A DNA stretch of 64,000 nt. Source: Branchiostoma belcheri (Eukaryota > Chordata > Leptocardii > Amphioxiformes > Branchiostomatidae). Shown one piece after another: positions 37,034 to 47,992 of the stretch; the stretch's first letter is position 1, and the number at the start of each line of letters is the position of its first letter. Where the stretch lies: assembly GCF_001625305.1 (NCBI RefSeq), contig NW_017804098.1:510496-574495 (forward strand), read 5' to 3'. The translations under genes and the position numbers were made by a program. Below the pieces are notes generated by a model. It did no database searches, was not told the DNA's origin, and saw nothing but the letters and a program-made list of their open reading frames with translations.

Positions 37034-40000
37034 TCAGACGGGTACAAAAGGACAAGCACTGGGATGGAGGGGCTGTGCTGGGATGCCTCTCCTAAACAGA
37101 ACATGTCAACATCACATATTATCCAAGTGATTATGTCATTTTGATACATACCAGTTGAGACAAAAAGTATGAGTGGGATAGACAATGTAGTACAGAGAAC
37201 TTCAAAATTGATTGTTTTTGACTGAGATGATGAATGGAGCCATTTTACATGTATGTTAGAAGAGTTCTTAAAAGATTTTTACTGTTACTCTCTATGGTGT
37301 CTTCAAATGACAGATTTTAAAGCCAAGGAAAAGTTTAAAATGACATACCTAACCATGCGACATCTGTGTTCACCTAGCCTAACCGAAGCATCATCCATAT
37401 CAGTGGTGTCCTCAGAACTCCACAGCCTCTCAGCTATCACACTAGCCCTGGGCCATAGCCGGGAAAGCAGGTTAGTCCAGTCCACAAACTCCCCCCAAAG
37501 GCATGCCTCTCCTCCAAGCACCAGGTCCTTCTGAGCCTTTGTCCCTGTAGAGAAGGATGGATAATTCATCAAGCACCAACGGCTTCTAGGATCTGCTGGA
37601 GCTGCTCCAGAAAAAGTGTTGAAGCACACAAGTGAAACAATGGAAATTATCCATGTGTGTTACAGTCACCAAGTTTAGATATTCCAAAACATTGCCTGCT
37701 ATCCAGCTGTTTGTTGACAAATAATACAGACCCCACAACTCACCAGTGACCAGTAAACATGTTCAAATTAGAAGACTGGGTCAAGTCTCACCACTGAAGG
37801 CATGAGGATCACATCTGTAGTAGGGAGGCCAGTCTTCCCCCAGTACTGATTAAATCCAGGTACCAACAGGCTGACAGGATGGTTCTTAAACCTCGTTGGG
37901 TCACCTGTGCCATCTTCCCAGCCCAGTTACCACGCTTCCACACCTGTATAACTGTGTTCTTTGGTACACTCCCCTCAGGCTGAAAAAAAAACTTTTTTAA
38001 GTTTCATTGAACATAGTGATCTATTCAAAATAGCAATCAGAACCTTTTTTTCAGTTTTAGAATATGAAAATTATTTACACCATGAATGCAATAACTTATC
38101 ATGTACATTTACACAACAGGACATAGTGACAATATTCTTTCAGTTTACAGTACTTACTTGACAGTGAAAGGAAGGATCATTGTTTGAACCAGAACAAATG
38201 ACATCCTCCCATACTGCTGATTCCTTACCCAATGATTCCACAATCTGTATCATCCTAAAACAATTAGAAACAAAATGAGAGTCATTGTTAAGACTTTATA
38301 TATTAAATACTAGAATCATCAGCCTTGTTTCTCATGATTGTGTGTCAGTGGCCAAGCCATTAGTTCCTTAACTCACATAGTCATCAGGCAACTGTAATGC
38401 AGTAACCTTTATCTATATCATGAAATTAATTCGTCTATCAGCTTGCACAAAAAAAGAAACAAGATGGACAAACTCTGGCCTGTTCATGAAGATCAACATT
38501 TTATGAAATGGATCAACGTTTTACTTTTACTCTGCTCACCTCTGTATATAGTAGGACTGAAGCTTGGCATAGTAATGAAATCCCTGTTTCTCCATAAACT
38601 TTGCAATGTCTGTATGATTATTCCTGCAAAACAAATATGATATTACATTCTTTCAACATTCACCTTAACACATCATGTCATGATAACACTGATGATAAAC
38701 CACTGAGCTGATACATAAAATTTAGCAATCATGTGGTCAGTCAACATGATTTTGATCCTCCCTATGTGGAATTGTCATAGATGCTTTTAATATATACAAT
38801 AAAATGGTCTTTGTTCTTAACATCATAGGGTCAGGTGAAAAAACTTCCTCATGTCTAAAAAGTAACATAAATATTTGCATAGTTACTGTAAAAATGAGTT
38901 GTAAGTATGTGTTATACTGCTAAGTTTTCCTTACCAACAATTAAAATTGACCTCGTCTCCACCCAGATGCACTAACTGGTCAGGGAAAACATCCTTGAGT
39001 TCCTTTAGCAGTTTACCCATGAACTGATAGGTGTCTTCATGGACAGGGTTAAAGGCACCTCTGTGCTTACCACTTTTTGTGTAACATGTAGTCAGTAGGC
39101 CAGGCTGCCCATGGCGCCAGGACAGGGTGTGACCTAGAATATAAGACAGGAGTTTGGCAATCTTTTATTACCTTGGTACTGCAGCAGAACTTGAATTGAT
39201 AATATATATGATGGGAATATGTTAATTACATGAAAGCCTCAGGTCATGATTATGGAGGAGGTATTGTTTGATTTCTCATCATCAATATAGCTTTGTACAT
39301 GTACATGTACATTGTACATAACTGATGGTGAGTATTTTTTTAGCCACCATCTGTCCTGCACTTCCTGACCATCTTGCTACATGGCACTGTTGATCACGGG
39401 GATTCTACATGTGTACCAAAAGTGGTCTAAAGTACCTGGTGTGTCAAACTCTGGCATGACTCTTATCCCCCTGAGTCTGGCATATTCCAGGATAGTTCTC
39501 ACATCCTTCTGAGTGTACACATGTGTGTCAGGATGGAATGCCCCCTGCAGACAATACAAAAATACATTTCTTGATACTAAAAAGTTAAGATGATGTTCAT
39601 ACTTTTCATTTAGAAGAGTTTGACATGAAAGGGATTTTGTTTGTGGAGACTGATGTACATTGAGAGCATACCTTTTTACTAAGTTCAGGGAAGGTAACAC
39701 TCTCATATGGGAAGGAAGGATCATCCACTATGTGCCAGTGGAACACATTGAATTTGTTGAAGGCCATTGCATCCTGGGGAAAAAGAATGTTTCATTTGTT
39801 TAGCAGTGATTCTTCAGTAATTGTTAGTAATGTGCTGATGGTGATGTTCTACTGTTTTAAACTGACATTTACCATCTGTATTACCCCGGTACCATTCTGC
39901 CTCTGGCTAATCATTTGCCCCTAACCACAGAAATGTTATGAAGTACCATACCAGGTTCTGCAGGATGTACTTGACCGGTACAAAGTGCCTGGATGTGTCC

Positions 40001-42468
40001 AGTAAGACACCTCTGTGTGGAAACCTGGGGAAGTCTTGGATATCTGTCCTGTTCACTGTGTACTGAAAAATGTGAAAACCCTCATTGATGTGATATACTG
40101 GGGGAATACAAAGTTAACACATCTGTAATACTAAGCATTTAAGAAATGTTGCATTAACATTGTGTGAATTACATTATACAGTATACAGTACAATTTCATA
40201 TGCATAAATGTTACAGATCTCTCCTAACCTTCAGAACAGTCAAACTGCAGCAATCCCATTGATCATTACAATCCTCTGTCTGAGAGGTATGACAGCTCTC
40301 ACAAGTGGCCTGTATGTTGCATGTATGTTGCTCACTCAGTAGTTACATGACATTCCTTACACATCATTCATTACAATAAGGCTTGCATTTTAGGTATTTC
40401 ACACCCTGTGAACTTACCAAATCATGTTCACCTCTGTATATCAGCTGGGAAAATGTCTCCAAACCTGGAAAAATTAGTTAATATTCTACATGATTAATGA
40501 AATCAGTTTCAGCCTCATGACTTTCTAATTTCATGTAAGCCAGTTTTGAAAAATCAAAAACTATAAATAAGCTGTCATTGCATTTTAAAGAATTTTTTTT
40601 TAGTTTTGAAAGAATAAAACAAGTCGATGATGTAAACCATCAAATTTGAACTTTGTTGTATGAAGGGTCACCGCCATATGCATACATAGATATTTATAAG
40701 CAGAAATGTAGTGTAGTCATTTTTTTAAATTGACAACAACATAATGAACAAGAACATAATCAAGCTCCACTGACCTCTAAGGGCACCCCAGACAGAATCA
40801 GCCTTTAATTTGACACCCTCTCTGGACACTGTCAGTTCATCTAGAACACAGACAGTACAACAGTCTTCAACATCTCTTTTTTCAATATCCCCAAGAAGGA
40901 AAATGCATGTAAAATACATGTTACTTGTACTAGTGCACTAGTATCTTGCTAAACTTGTACATCATGGACATACTGGTTCAGAAACTGCTATACCTAAAAC
41001 TTTTTTTTCTTAAATGCTGTAAGGTACTGCTTACTTTGTGTTTTTATCTACAACTTAATGGCTTTGAAGTTCTGCATGCAGAAAATGCATAACCTGATAT
41101 CTGCAGAGATTAAACTCTGAAATTGAACAAATGTTGTAATGAGCCAACATAACAGTAAATATGTCTTGGTTTACTAGCTTATCCACAATAGTCAATCTTC
41201 TACATTGCAATTCCTATTGATGCCATTTCTTGTCTGAAGTTCTTACAGTTTTCCTTGGAGTCCAGGTGTGGAGAAGCCCCCTCACAAGGCTCCTTAATGC
41301 TGACCACGAGCACATTGAGTTCTCGTGGACAGGTTGTGTCAGCATCACACCTCCTACTTGTGGCAGCTTCACCAATACTGAAGATGATTTCAGTATACCG
41401 CTCAAAGGCCAGATCCAGTATTTCACAATGCTGTGACCCAGGTGCATAGGTGAAGTTGAAAGTGCCCCTGTATCCATAACACACAAAGTATGCATTTGCC
41501 TTGGTCTGTCTTAAATGATGTTTTCTGTGTTAGTTTGCTTTACACTCTGTATATGTAAATGCATCCCAGGCACCCCACCTTCATTGATCCATTACTACTT
41601 TTTAAAAGTTTATTTGTCAAAATCTTAGAGTATAGAGACTGAGAACTACTGAATAAACGAATAATAACGAAATAATCAGACCAAAATCGTAATCCAAAAA
41701 CGTAATTTTTTCAGTTCCAGGTCAATAATCGAGAGCTCCAATAAATAGCTTCCTTAAGAAAATGTAACAGAGTTTGAAAGGTCAGAGGTCAGGAAAATGA
41801 ACTGTTTGTGGGGCTGCCTTGAAATTCTTCAACAACATGTCTGATATTTACTAGTATTGCGTTGTAATAGTGCGTTTCTCTGTTTTCGCGTTCTTGTTTC
41901 TGAAACATCCTTACTCTCCAAGGAGAGGTTGTTGGGGGGAAATTGTTGTCTTCTTTAAATACCATCTGCCACGTTTTTCGCCCGCCCTTCCAAACAGCAC
42001 ATCCTGTTTTCAGACACGGTCCACTTCAGTTTCAGGTAAACAACGTTCAACACAATAATCATAACACAGCACCTTAGAACGGTAAGTTAGATATCGGTAA
42101 CAAATTATGCATTTCTAGCATCTACCGCCACCATGACCACCACCGATCGCTGGCTCCCACCTTCTGAGGACAAACACGTCCGCTGTGGACACCTGTTGTC
42201 GTGGTTTGGGCCAGACGTGCCCCGCCTCCCTCACCAGGTATCGACCTGTTCCCCCGTTTTCACTTGAAAACCTTAGTGTTGGACTCCGTATCGACACGTC
42301 TGAGCCTTCCCTTGCAATGTACCTAGACCGCCGGAAGATTAACACGCCAGCATATTTTAAAGAGCACAAAACGACGGCGACGAGGAAGACTGAACACAGT
42401 TTTATCCACTGTCGCTTCCTGCGCAGGTTGAGCGCCATTTTGACTAATTGAAATTCGGAATTGTCCAT
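37034..42468 (-). CDS. Beta-hexosaminidase (GH20, HEXA/HEXB family), with one frameshift
   Basis: Hydrolyses terminal beta-linked N-acetylhexosamine from glycans and glycolipids. Exons in order on the minus strand: 42468-42161, 41467-41247, 40840-40775, 40464-40418, 40062-39952, 39773-39672, 39544-39436, 39133-38935, 38623-38540, 38254-38158, 37979-37792, 37544-37349, 37091-37034. All junctions keep phase except exon 11, which is 188 nt where 187 is needed. Markers: [61 protein letters not shown], the catalytic HLGGDEV pair Asp-Glu, and [16 protein letters not shown]. The WYLDLIS segment has Asp-Leu as in human HEXB rather than Asn-Arg as in HEXA, so it is beta-like. The N-terminus has basic residues and a hydrophobic stretch ([14 protein letters not shown]), a likely signal anchor. 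Either ATG at 42468 or 42438 could start it. Repaired length would be 594 aa, the usual family length plus a short extension. Confidence 0.92.
37837..37841 (-). other. Frameshifting G5 homopolymer in hexosaminidase exon 11
   Basis: On the coding strand the sequence reads agtactgggggaagactgg. With five G the frame reaches TGA a few codons later. With four G it reads on through [15 protein letters not shown], matching the family and giving the phase (1) needed to join exon 12. This is a 1-nt insertion, a sequencing/assembly error or a null allele. Its position in a homopolymer makes an error plausible. Confidence 0.85.
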
Positions 42469-43195
42469 TGTTACCAGACTGGTTTGCTTGAACTCCAGCA
42501 ACCTGTGTAAACAGAGGGTTGAAACGAAGTGGGGTGGCACCGTCTCTGTTGTAATTCTTTAGAAGCGTGCGATCTGTCGCAGTTTGGGGCGCTCTCCATA
42601 GGGGAGTTCAACGGTCCGAGGAAAGAGCTTGAATCAGGCCCCGGAGTTTGCGCGTATACATCAGACATAGACAGTGACGATCAAGTTGGAAACGGATGTC
42701 ACGATGCACATATACGCATATCATTAACTCCAAATATTTCGGGATATATGAAAAGATTGTGAATTTAAAGTACACTTTTCTCTCGTCCGGAGTCAAGAAA
42801 AAAGCACAACGGCTTCTAATCTATTTCAAAATCATCACGACGGACTTCACCTACGTACCTTAGAGAAGTTACTTTTGTCAATTCAAAATAGATCGTTTGT
42901 AACTAACATTACCACATTGAGAATTTGCCCACAATGTTTAGAAATTCAAAAGGGAGTCTGTTTAATTAGAAACCTCTCTTTCACTTTACTGGTGTTATAA
43001 TTATGGTCTGACACAATATCTATATGTCCAAGTACCATGGCGCTTAAATAAGATCGCATAAGATCATAATCATAATATTGCTGTTATTACAATACTAAGT
43101 TAATGTAGACAATGTTTCCTTGTAACGTTACAGAATAACATAGGCTTTAGACTTATTGCTTAGAGTATCAACTTGCCATATTAAATTGTACAAAT
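42469..43195. other. Hexosaminidase 5' flank
   Basis: Upstream region of the minus-strand hexosaminidase gene. It should contain its promoter and 5'UTR. No TATA box is evident. The rest, up to the Penelope insertion, shows no gene. Confidence 0.5.
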
Positions 43196-43212
43196 AATAA
43201 TTATGAGCAATT
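43196..43212. repeat. Left target-site duplication of the Penelope-like insertion
   Basis: The 17-bp aataattatgagcaatt is repeated exactly and in direct orientation at 44349-44365, bracketing the retroelement. Confidence 0.85.
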
Positions 43213-43229
43213 TGCCAAAAAACAGTTAC

Positions 43230-44108
43230 TCAAGCAACTGGATATGATTTTGGGGCTGGGAGTGCCAAATCCCAAGTGCCGGAAAGATCGACCCGTAGCC
43301 CCCCTTCCCTGTTGAGGGTGGGGTTGTACATTCTTTCATATATTGCCTCTTTAACACCCCGTTCCCACCAGCGTGTTTCGCGGTCTAAGACATCCGTGGA
43401 CTCGAGTTTGAAAGAGTGACCCTGGTTGTGTTGTAGGTGGTGGAAAATAGCTGAGGAGTAGCCGTTGGCACTAGGTCGGCAATGTTCTTTGTACCTTACT
43501 TTAAGCGGTCGACTTGTCTCTCCGATGTAGGTGTTGTTACAATTGGGCTCCTCACATTTGAGTCTGTAAATAACATTCGCCTTGGTACCCTTGTGAGGTC
43601 GGTCCTTAGGGTGTACCAGTCTTTGTCTGAGGGTTGAGTGAGGTTTGAAGTTAGTGGCTATGTTGAAGTTTTGGAAGATCCGTCGGAGTTTCTCAGATAC
43701 TCCTTGGACATACGGAATAGTGATGTTGGCCTTGTTTTTGTTGGTCAAAGGTTTGCACTTCTGGGTTTTCTTAGACTGATCTGAAGGTTTGAGCGCTTTG
43801 TTGAAAGTCCAGTTTTGGTAGCCACATTTAGCCAGGGCACCTCGCAGGTGTCTATGTTCGTCCGTTTTGGCTTGGTCTGAAGTGACAATGTTGTCTGCAC
43901 GATGGAAGAGGGTTTTGATCACTGCTAGTTTGTGTTCCAAAGGGTGGTGGGAATCAAAGGCCAGGTACTGATCAGTGTGGGTTGGTTTCCTGTACACTTC
44001 GAAACGGAGGTTACCATCTTCCTCTACGATAGTTTTTGTGTCTAGGAAAGGGAGCACACTTAAGCTCCTGTCCTGTATAACAGGAGCTTTCAAACTAATT
44101 TGCATCAT
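43230..44108 (-). pseudogene. PLE ORF fragment: reverse-transcriptase C-terminus plus GIY-YIG endonuclease
   Basis: 292-codon open frame. The N-terminal part matches the end of a PLE reverse transcriptase (LPFLDTKT, VYRKPTHTDQYL, FDSHHPLEHKL). The C-terminal part is a GIY-YIG nuclease (VIYRLKCEEPNC, NTYIGETSRPLKVRYKEH) followed by HNQGHSF and an ERMYNPTLNREGG tail. The RT fingers and palm with the catalytic aspartates are missing, so this is a 5'-truncated remnant. The ATG at 44108 is internal, not a true start. The end of the frame overlaps the terminal repeat. Confidence 0.85.
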
Positions 44109-44195
44109 CTTGTCTTGACTTGTCTGACTTTTGTTCCTTTTTCGACTTCCAAAAATTTGTCTTCACTTTATTTGCATATCAATCAACAGGTTGTG

Positions 44196-44203
44196 TATAT
44201 AAA
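44196..44203 (+). promoter_or_regulatory. TATA box in the inverted PLE terminal repeat
   Basis: tatataaa lies 32 nt upstream of the first base of the hammerhead ribozyme (44228), the spacing expected between a TATA box and a transcription start. This would place the start at the ribozyme in the element's own transcript. Confidence 0.55.
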
Positions 44204-44227
44204 CCTGCTTTCCCCTCTGGTCTCTCA

Positions 44228-44269
44228 GTCACTGACGAAAGCTAGTGGATACTAGCTGAAACGTCTGAC
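44228..44269 (+). ncRNA. Hammerhead ribozyme (type I, minimal stem III) in the PLE terminal repeat
   Basis: Core elements in order: stem I 5' side GTCA (44228-44231); CTGACGA (44232-44238), matching CUGANGA; a stem II built from agctagt and actagct around a GGAT loop (44240-44257); GAAA (44258-44261), then CGTC, where AC and GT form a two-base-pair loopless stem III and the C is the cleavage-site base (44265); and stem I 3' side TGAC (44266-44269), pairing with GTCA. All conserved core positions are present. Loopless stem III forms of this kind in Penelope-like elements are thought to act as dimers. The ribozyme is in sense orientation relative to the terminal repeat, which is itself inverted in this insertion. 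Confidence 0.8.
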
Positions 44270-44348
44270 GTTTTCAAAATCATATCCAGTTGCTTGAGTA
44301 ACTGTTTTTTTGGCATATCGTATTACCTGGATGTCTAACCTTCATCGA

Positions 44349-44365
44349 AATAATTATGAGCAATT
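44349..44365. repeat. Right target-site duplication of the Penelope-like insertion
   Basis: Exact direct copy of 43196-43212 (aataattatgagcaatt), defining the right insertion boundary. Confidence 0.85.
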
Positions 44366-45027
44366 AATTTTATCTTTGACGTCACTCGGTCAGTACGGTC
44401 AAGGTGTACAACGGTTACTTTACTGCCAGGCACTGCTGAGCAGACGCCTACTGACTTAGACACAAGTATGGTTCGTCTGTCTTGTTTGATCGTGTGTATG
44501 AGCCGCCGTAGTGTTCAACACGACAGGACTGTAAGCCGATCGTTGTCCTGCTCCTGCGAAATGTCGGCCAATGATCAACTACCGTCGCAGGCTTCAGGTT
44601 AGGGGGCTGGAAAGAGTAGAAATTGGCCAAATAATATACCAGGGCGGTTAGCCAGCTAAAGAAGCACAGTTGGTCGCCGTGAAGCCTGATAATGAGTCGT
44701 GCTGGAAAATAAGATTTGGTCCGTTGTCTCCTTCGTTGTCTGTTTTTCGTCTGATTGTCAACCGCAGTCAGTGCAAACTTTACTTTGCAGTTTGCACCCA
44801 GGCCGCTAGCTAGTATACACCGCACCAGCCAGTAGGTCCAGTAGGTCAGTACGGTCAAGGGTCATCCCAGTTTGCATAATGCTGAACGCTGACGGCGTAA
44901 CGCTGGACGCAAAACGTCTAGTTGATAAATCAGAAATACAACGGCTAGCTGACTTGTCGTTTTGCCTTTAATACAAGGAGGTCTCTCTCTCGTGCTGCCT
45001 CTCTAGTCCGCTGCGCCCGTGACCGGG
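44366..45027. other. Upstream region of GLYAT-like A
   Basis: Non-coding. Its right two thirds resembles the corresponding region before copy B (aatcagaaatacaacggcta, acaaggaggtctctctc), suggesting shared promoter/5'UTR sequence. The 136-codon minus-strand frame here has no family resemblance. Confidence 0.5.
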
Positions 45028-47992
45028 ATGGCCCGAAGTTTGGCGCGTTCGGAACTCGAGCAGTTGGTGGACTCGCTGGTGCTGAGCTGGGATGACATGG
45101 CGTCTCATACCAAAGCAATGGTAACGTAATTATGGGTTCACCACACCACGAAGTGGTGGTGAACCCATATTGCTTTTTCTGATGTTTCTTCTCCTCCTTC
45201 TCCTCCTTCTTCTCCTGCCATTTTTTAAATGGATTCAGCTTCTTCATTTTAGGGCCTAAGGTCCTGAAATTTGGTATGGAGGTACAGTGGGCAAATACCC
45301 CTAGGCGTTTTAAAAATTTTTGTGATACAGGCTTTTAGAATGGTTTTATTTGAGTTTTTTGGCTGTGTTATAGCAAATGTATTACTGTGTTAGTGTGCCG
45401 TGTTTACCACGTCTGGGCATGAGTCATCACAATGGAATGCAGGGCATCAACCAATAGGCATGCAGCTTTCCTCTATACTTCTTGCTGATTGGCTGTTGGG
45501 ATTTAACTTGATTAACACCTGCACAGAGCATTTCCACCTGCACAGAGCATTTCTTGCTGATTGGCTGTTGGGATTTAACTTGATTAACACCTGCACAGAG
45601 CATTTCCATACTGACAGTATGTCTTTATTCAAGTGTTTTGGTAGGTATTTCAAGCTTTTCTGCTCCAGCATTGGAATGCGGGGCATGAACGTTTTTTTTT
45701 TATTTTGAAAATCAACAGTTTGCATTATGCAATTAAAAATCCTAACCAATAAAGTAGGGAATAGCTATCCAACTGTTGTTTTAGTTGTATGTTACTTCAT
45801 ATTATAGTTATATCAATGTAAATCATTGTTTTCCCTTGTGTTTCTCATTCTTTCCCTGCCATGTCGTAAAATGTGGTGAACCCATCGCTGTATTTGCTCC
45901 AAAGCAAATGTTGGCCTTTCTAGTTTCTATCGTAATAAACTGTCCTTGTTCTAACCAGCGTCTCTAATTGTTAAATTTGCTGATGTTTCTATATCTACAT
46001 GTAACGTTATGGTTGAATTACTGTACGTATGAGGACCCCGTACAAAGGAGGCCTCATCGCCTTCACAGTGATATGTGTGTCACAAAATGTGAGCTTCAGT
46101 GATCTCAGACGTCGTGTTAGGGTCATCATGGGAAATACATGTAGCTGCAGACGTACGGTCCGGTCCCGCCTGTTATGTGGTATTTTTGGCGACGCTTCTG
46201 GAGCGGAGCCTGGGGGTATTATTCAGCATGCCTCAGGGATTACTCTATTATAACAAATTCTGTCTTATAATACAAATAAACCATATGAATGTGATTTGAT
46301 ATTTTAAATGTTTTGAAGTCTCATTTCAAATAAGAATTGTTTAACCTGGACATTTTATGCATGATCACAAAATAAAGTTTGGTCTATTCTATTTCAGTTG
46401 CACTGCACTGTTCGGCATTACTTAGATGGTAAAATCCCTTGGAAAATTACGTTTGAAGTGGACAGGTGGCCAGACTATACAGCCGTTCTGTGGACTTGTG
46501 ATGAGAAAGACACTTCTGTGCTAGCATTTGCACAGGTATTTTATTTGTTGACTAAGAAGTCCTATTAAAGGACTATAAGTGCAAGCCTGGGACATGTAAC
46601 GTTACAGTTGATACAATACTTGGTTAATTTCTGTTTCTGTTGTTTTACTAGTACAATGTATTTGATGGAAAAAAGTAAAAGAAAAGTACTTTTTTATGAT
46701 TTTTAATGTTGTCAGGAGAGGACTGAAAGTTTTTATGCCTTCAATGAAGAAAGTAAAAAAAAGGGAAATCAAGGATAATGATATCTGACAATTTCAAACA
46801 GATGTTTCAAATAAATGATGTTCCTTTCAATTTCCCTTTTTTAACCAGGATTCTGTATTTTTGCACTGGACTAGTGAGGATGGCCTTAGACAGTTATTAA
46901 CATCAACATCTGTTGACTGGACCAAATCACTTATCTTGATTGGTAAGTACTAACGTGTTAAGCCTGATGATTCAATCATATCTATCCTGTGGTATCTGTC
47001 AGCCTTTCAACATGTACTGTTATCATCAATATCTATCGTATTTACAGCATCATTTCCATTTACTTATTTTTCATATTTTTGAGAGAGAAACAACTACTAA
47101 GATCAATGATTCAAGTTATCAAAAATGTTGACTGTTCCAGCATTTCCTCTCAGTGGTTTGTCCATCCTAAGAGAACACCTGGAGAACCAGGGTCTCCCAT
47201 TCCCTGCTGCAGAAGACATTCACCCCTGTGACACGGCTTACTACCTGCACAAAATATGTCCCAGTCTGGAGAAAGTGGACGGGTAAGCACTACATCATAA
47301 CACATGAGGTTGAAAATCTGAGCTGAACCCTTGATCATACTAATGTTGACAGTGATTGTAAACTGACAAAAAGCTACCATAAACGGCCAGAATGCATGGA
47401 AAGGTCTAATTTGGGCAGGGGGCAGTACTAGAGAAGAGTTAGTCTTAAGTAGGTTATGGCAAGGACATTATGGTTATAGTGTTCTGTGCTATTCCACTTT
47501 GAGGGGTGCTAGAAAGTCTTGTCAAAGATATTAAAACAGTTATGACATCCCCGATCCCTCTCACTCCCCAGGACTGATGATAAGGTGTCTGTAGCACCAC
47601 TCCAACCTGAGCACAGCCATCTTGTCAGCAACACCTGGCGACATGGGGGCACTCCTGAATCAGAAGAACGGACTCACTATCACATCACCACTTTCCCTTC
47701 AGCCTGTGTGTATGATCAGGATGGAAATCCTGTGTCGTGGATCTTGCTGAACTATTATGGTTCACAAGGGCTTGGCTACACACTACCAGACAACAGGGGA
47801 AGGGGTTACTTTCAGCTTGCTTCAAAATACCTGATTAGCACCTGCCTCCAGAAAGGTTATTTGCCATTCCTCTTCATTGAAGACTATAATGAGCCTTCAA
47901 GGATCATACACAGGAAACTTGGGTACTCTTGGAATGAGGCAGGGAGATGTGCATACATCCGTCTCAACAAAAACAAGCTTAAGTCATCTTAA
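45028..47992 (+). CDS. Glycine N-acyltransferase-like protein, copy A
   Basis: GNAT-fold enzyme family that transfers acyl groups from acyl-CoA to glycine or other amino acids. Exons 45028-45120, 46398-46535, 46849-46942, 47141-47282 and 47572-47992 sum to 888 nt, in phase, giving 295 aa, close to vertebrate GLYAT length. Markers: DRWPDYTAVLW in the N-terminal domain; HLVSNTWRHGG, FPSACVYDQDGNPVSW and GYTLPDNRGRGYFQLAS (the acyl-CoA binding turn) in the C-terminal GLYAT domain. Start is the first in-frame ATG in exon 1; the ATG used nine bases upstream in copy B is GTG here. A transposon sits in intron 1, eight bases after the exon 1 boundary. Exon 1 is the least certain exon. Confidence 0.85.
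45129..45923. mobile_element. Short non-autonomous repeat, copy 2 (in GLYAT-like A intron 1)
   Basis: Near-identical to 22020-22779 over its whole length, including the internal ~70-bp tandem duplication, the hairpin atttgct/agcaaat (45892-45909) and the terminal ctttctag. The left end is a hairpin (gggttcaccacaccacgaag and its partner) whose loop is inverted relative to copy 1. It begins 8 bp after the exon 1 splice donor, and copy B of the gene lacks it. A 100-codon frame inside it is part of the repeat and not a gene. Confidence 0.75.

Larger units (their letters stand above)
43213..44348 (-). mobile_element. 5'-truncated Penelope-like retroelement (PLE)
   Basis: About 1.14 kb between 17-bp direct repeats. 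It contains the C-terminal part of a PLE polyprotein on the minus strand. The two ends carry the same roughly 38-bp sequence in inverted orientation (43214-43251 and 44276-44314, tccagttgcttgagtaactg). The right end is a longer inverted piece of terminal repeat with a TATA box and a hammerhead ribozyme. Truncation of the reverse transcriptase plus an inverted partial terminal repeat is a known PLE insertion form. This copy cannot move on its own. Confidence 0.88.

Noticed and set aside
37792-37979. Programmed frameshifting or an extra intron to explain hexosaminidase exon 11
   Set aside because: No slippery heptamer context is known for this family and no short GT/AG pair removes just the needed sequence; a 1-nt indel is simpler.
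42185-42451. 88-codon plus-strand frame over hexosaminidase exon 1
   Set aside because: Antisense shadow of the exon; no family resemblance.
44448-44858. 136-codon minus-strand frame upstream of GLYAT-like A
   Set aside because: The paralogous region upstream of copy B does not preserve the frame, so it is not under coding constraint.
45400-45749. Open frames of about 100 codons on both strands
   Set aside because: Inside the repeat at 45129-45923; the repeated peptide simply reflects the internal tandem duplication, and the same frames occur in copy 1.
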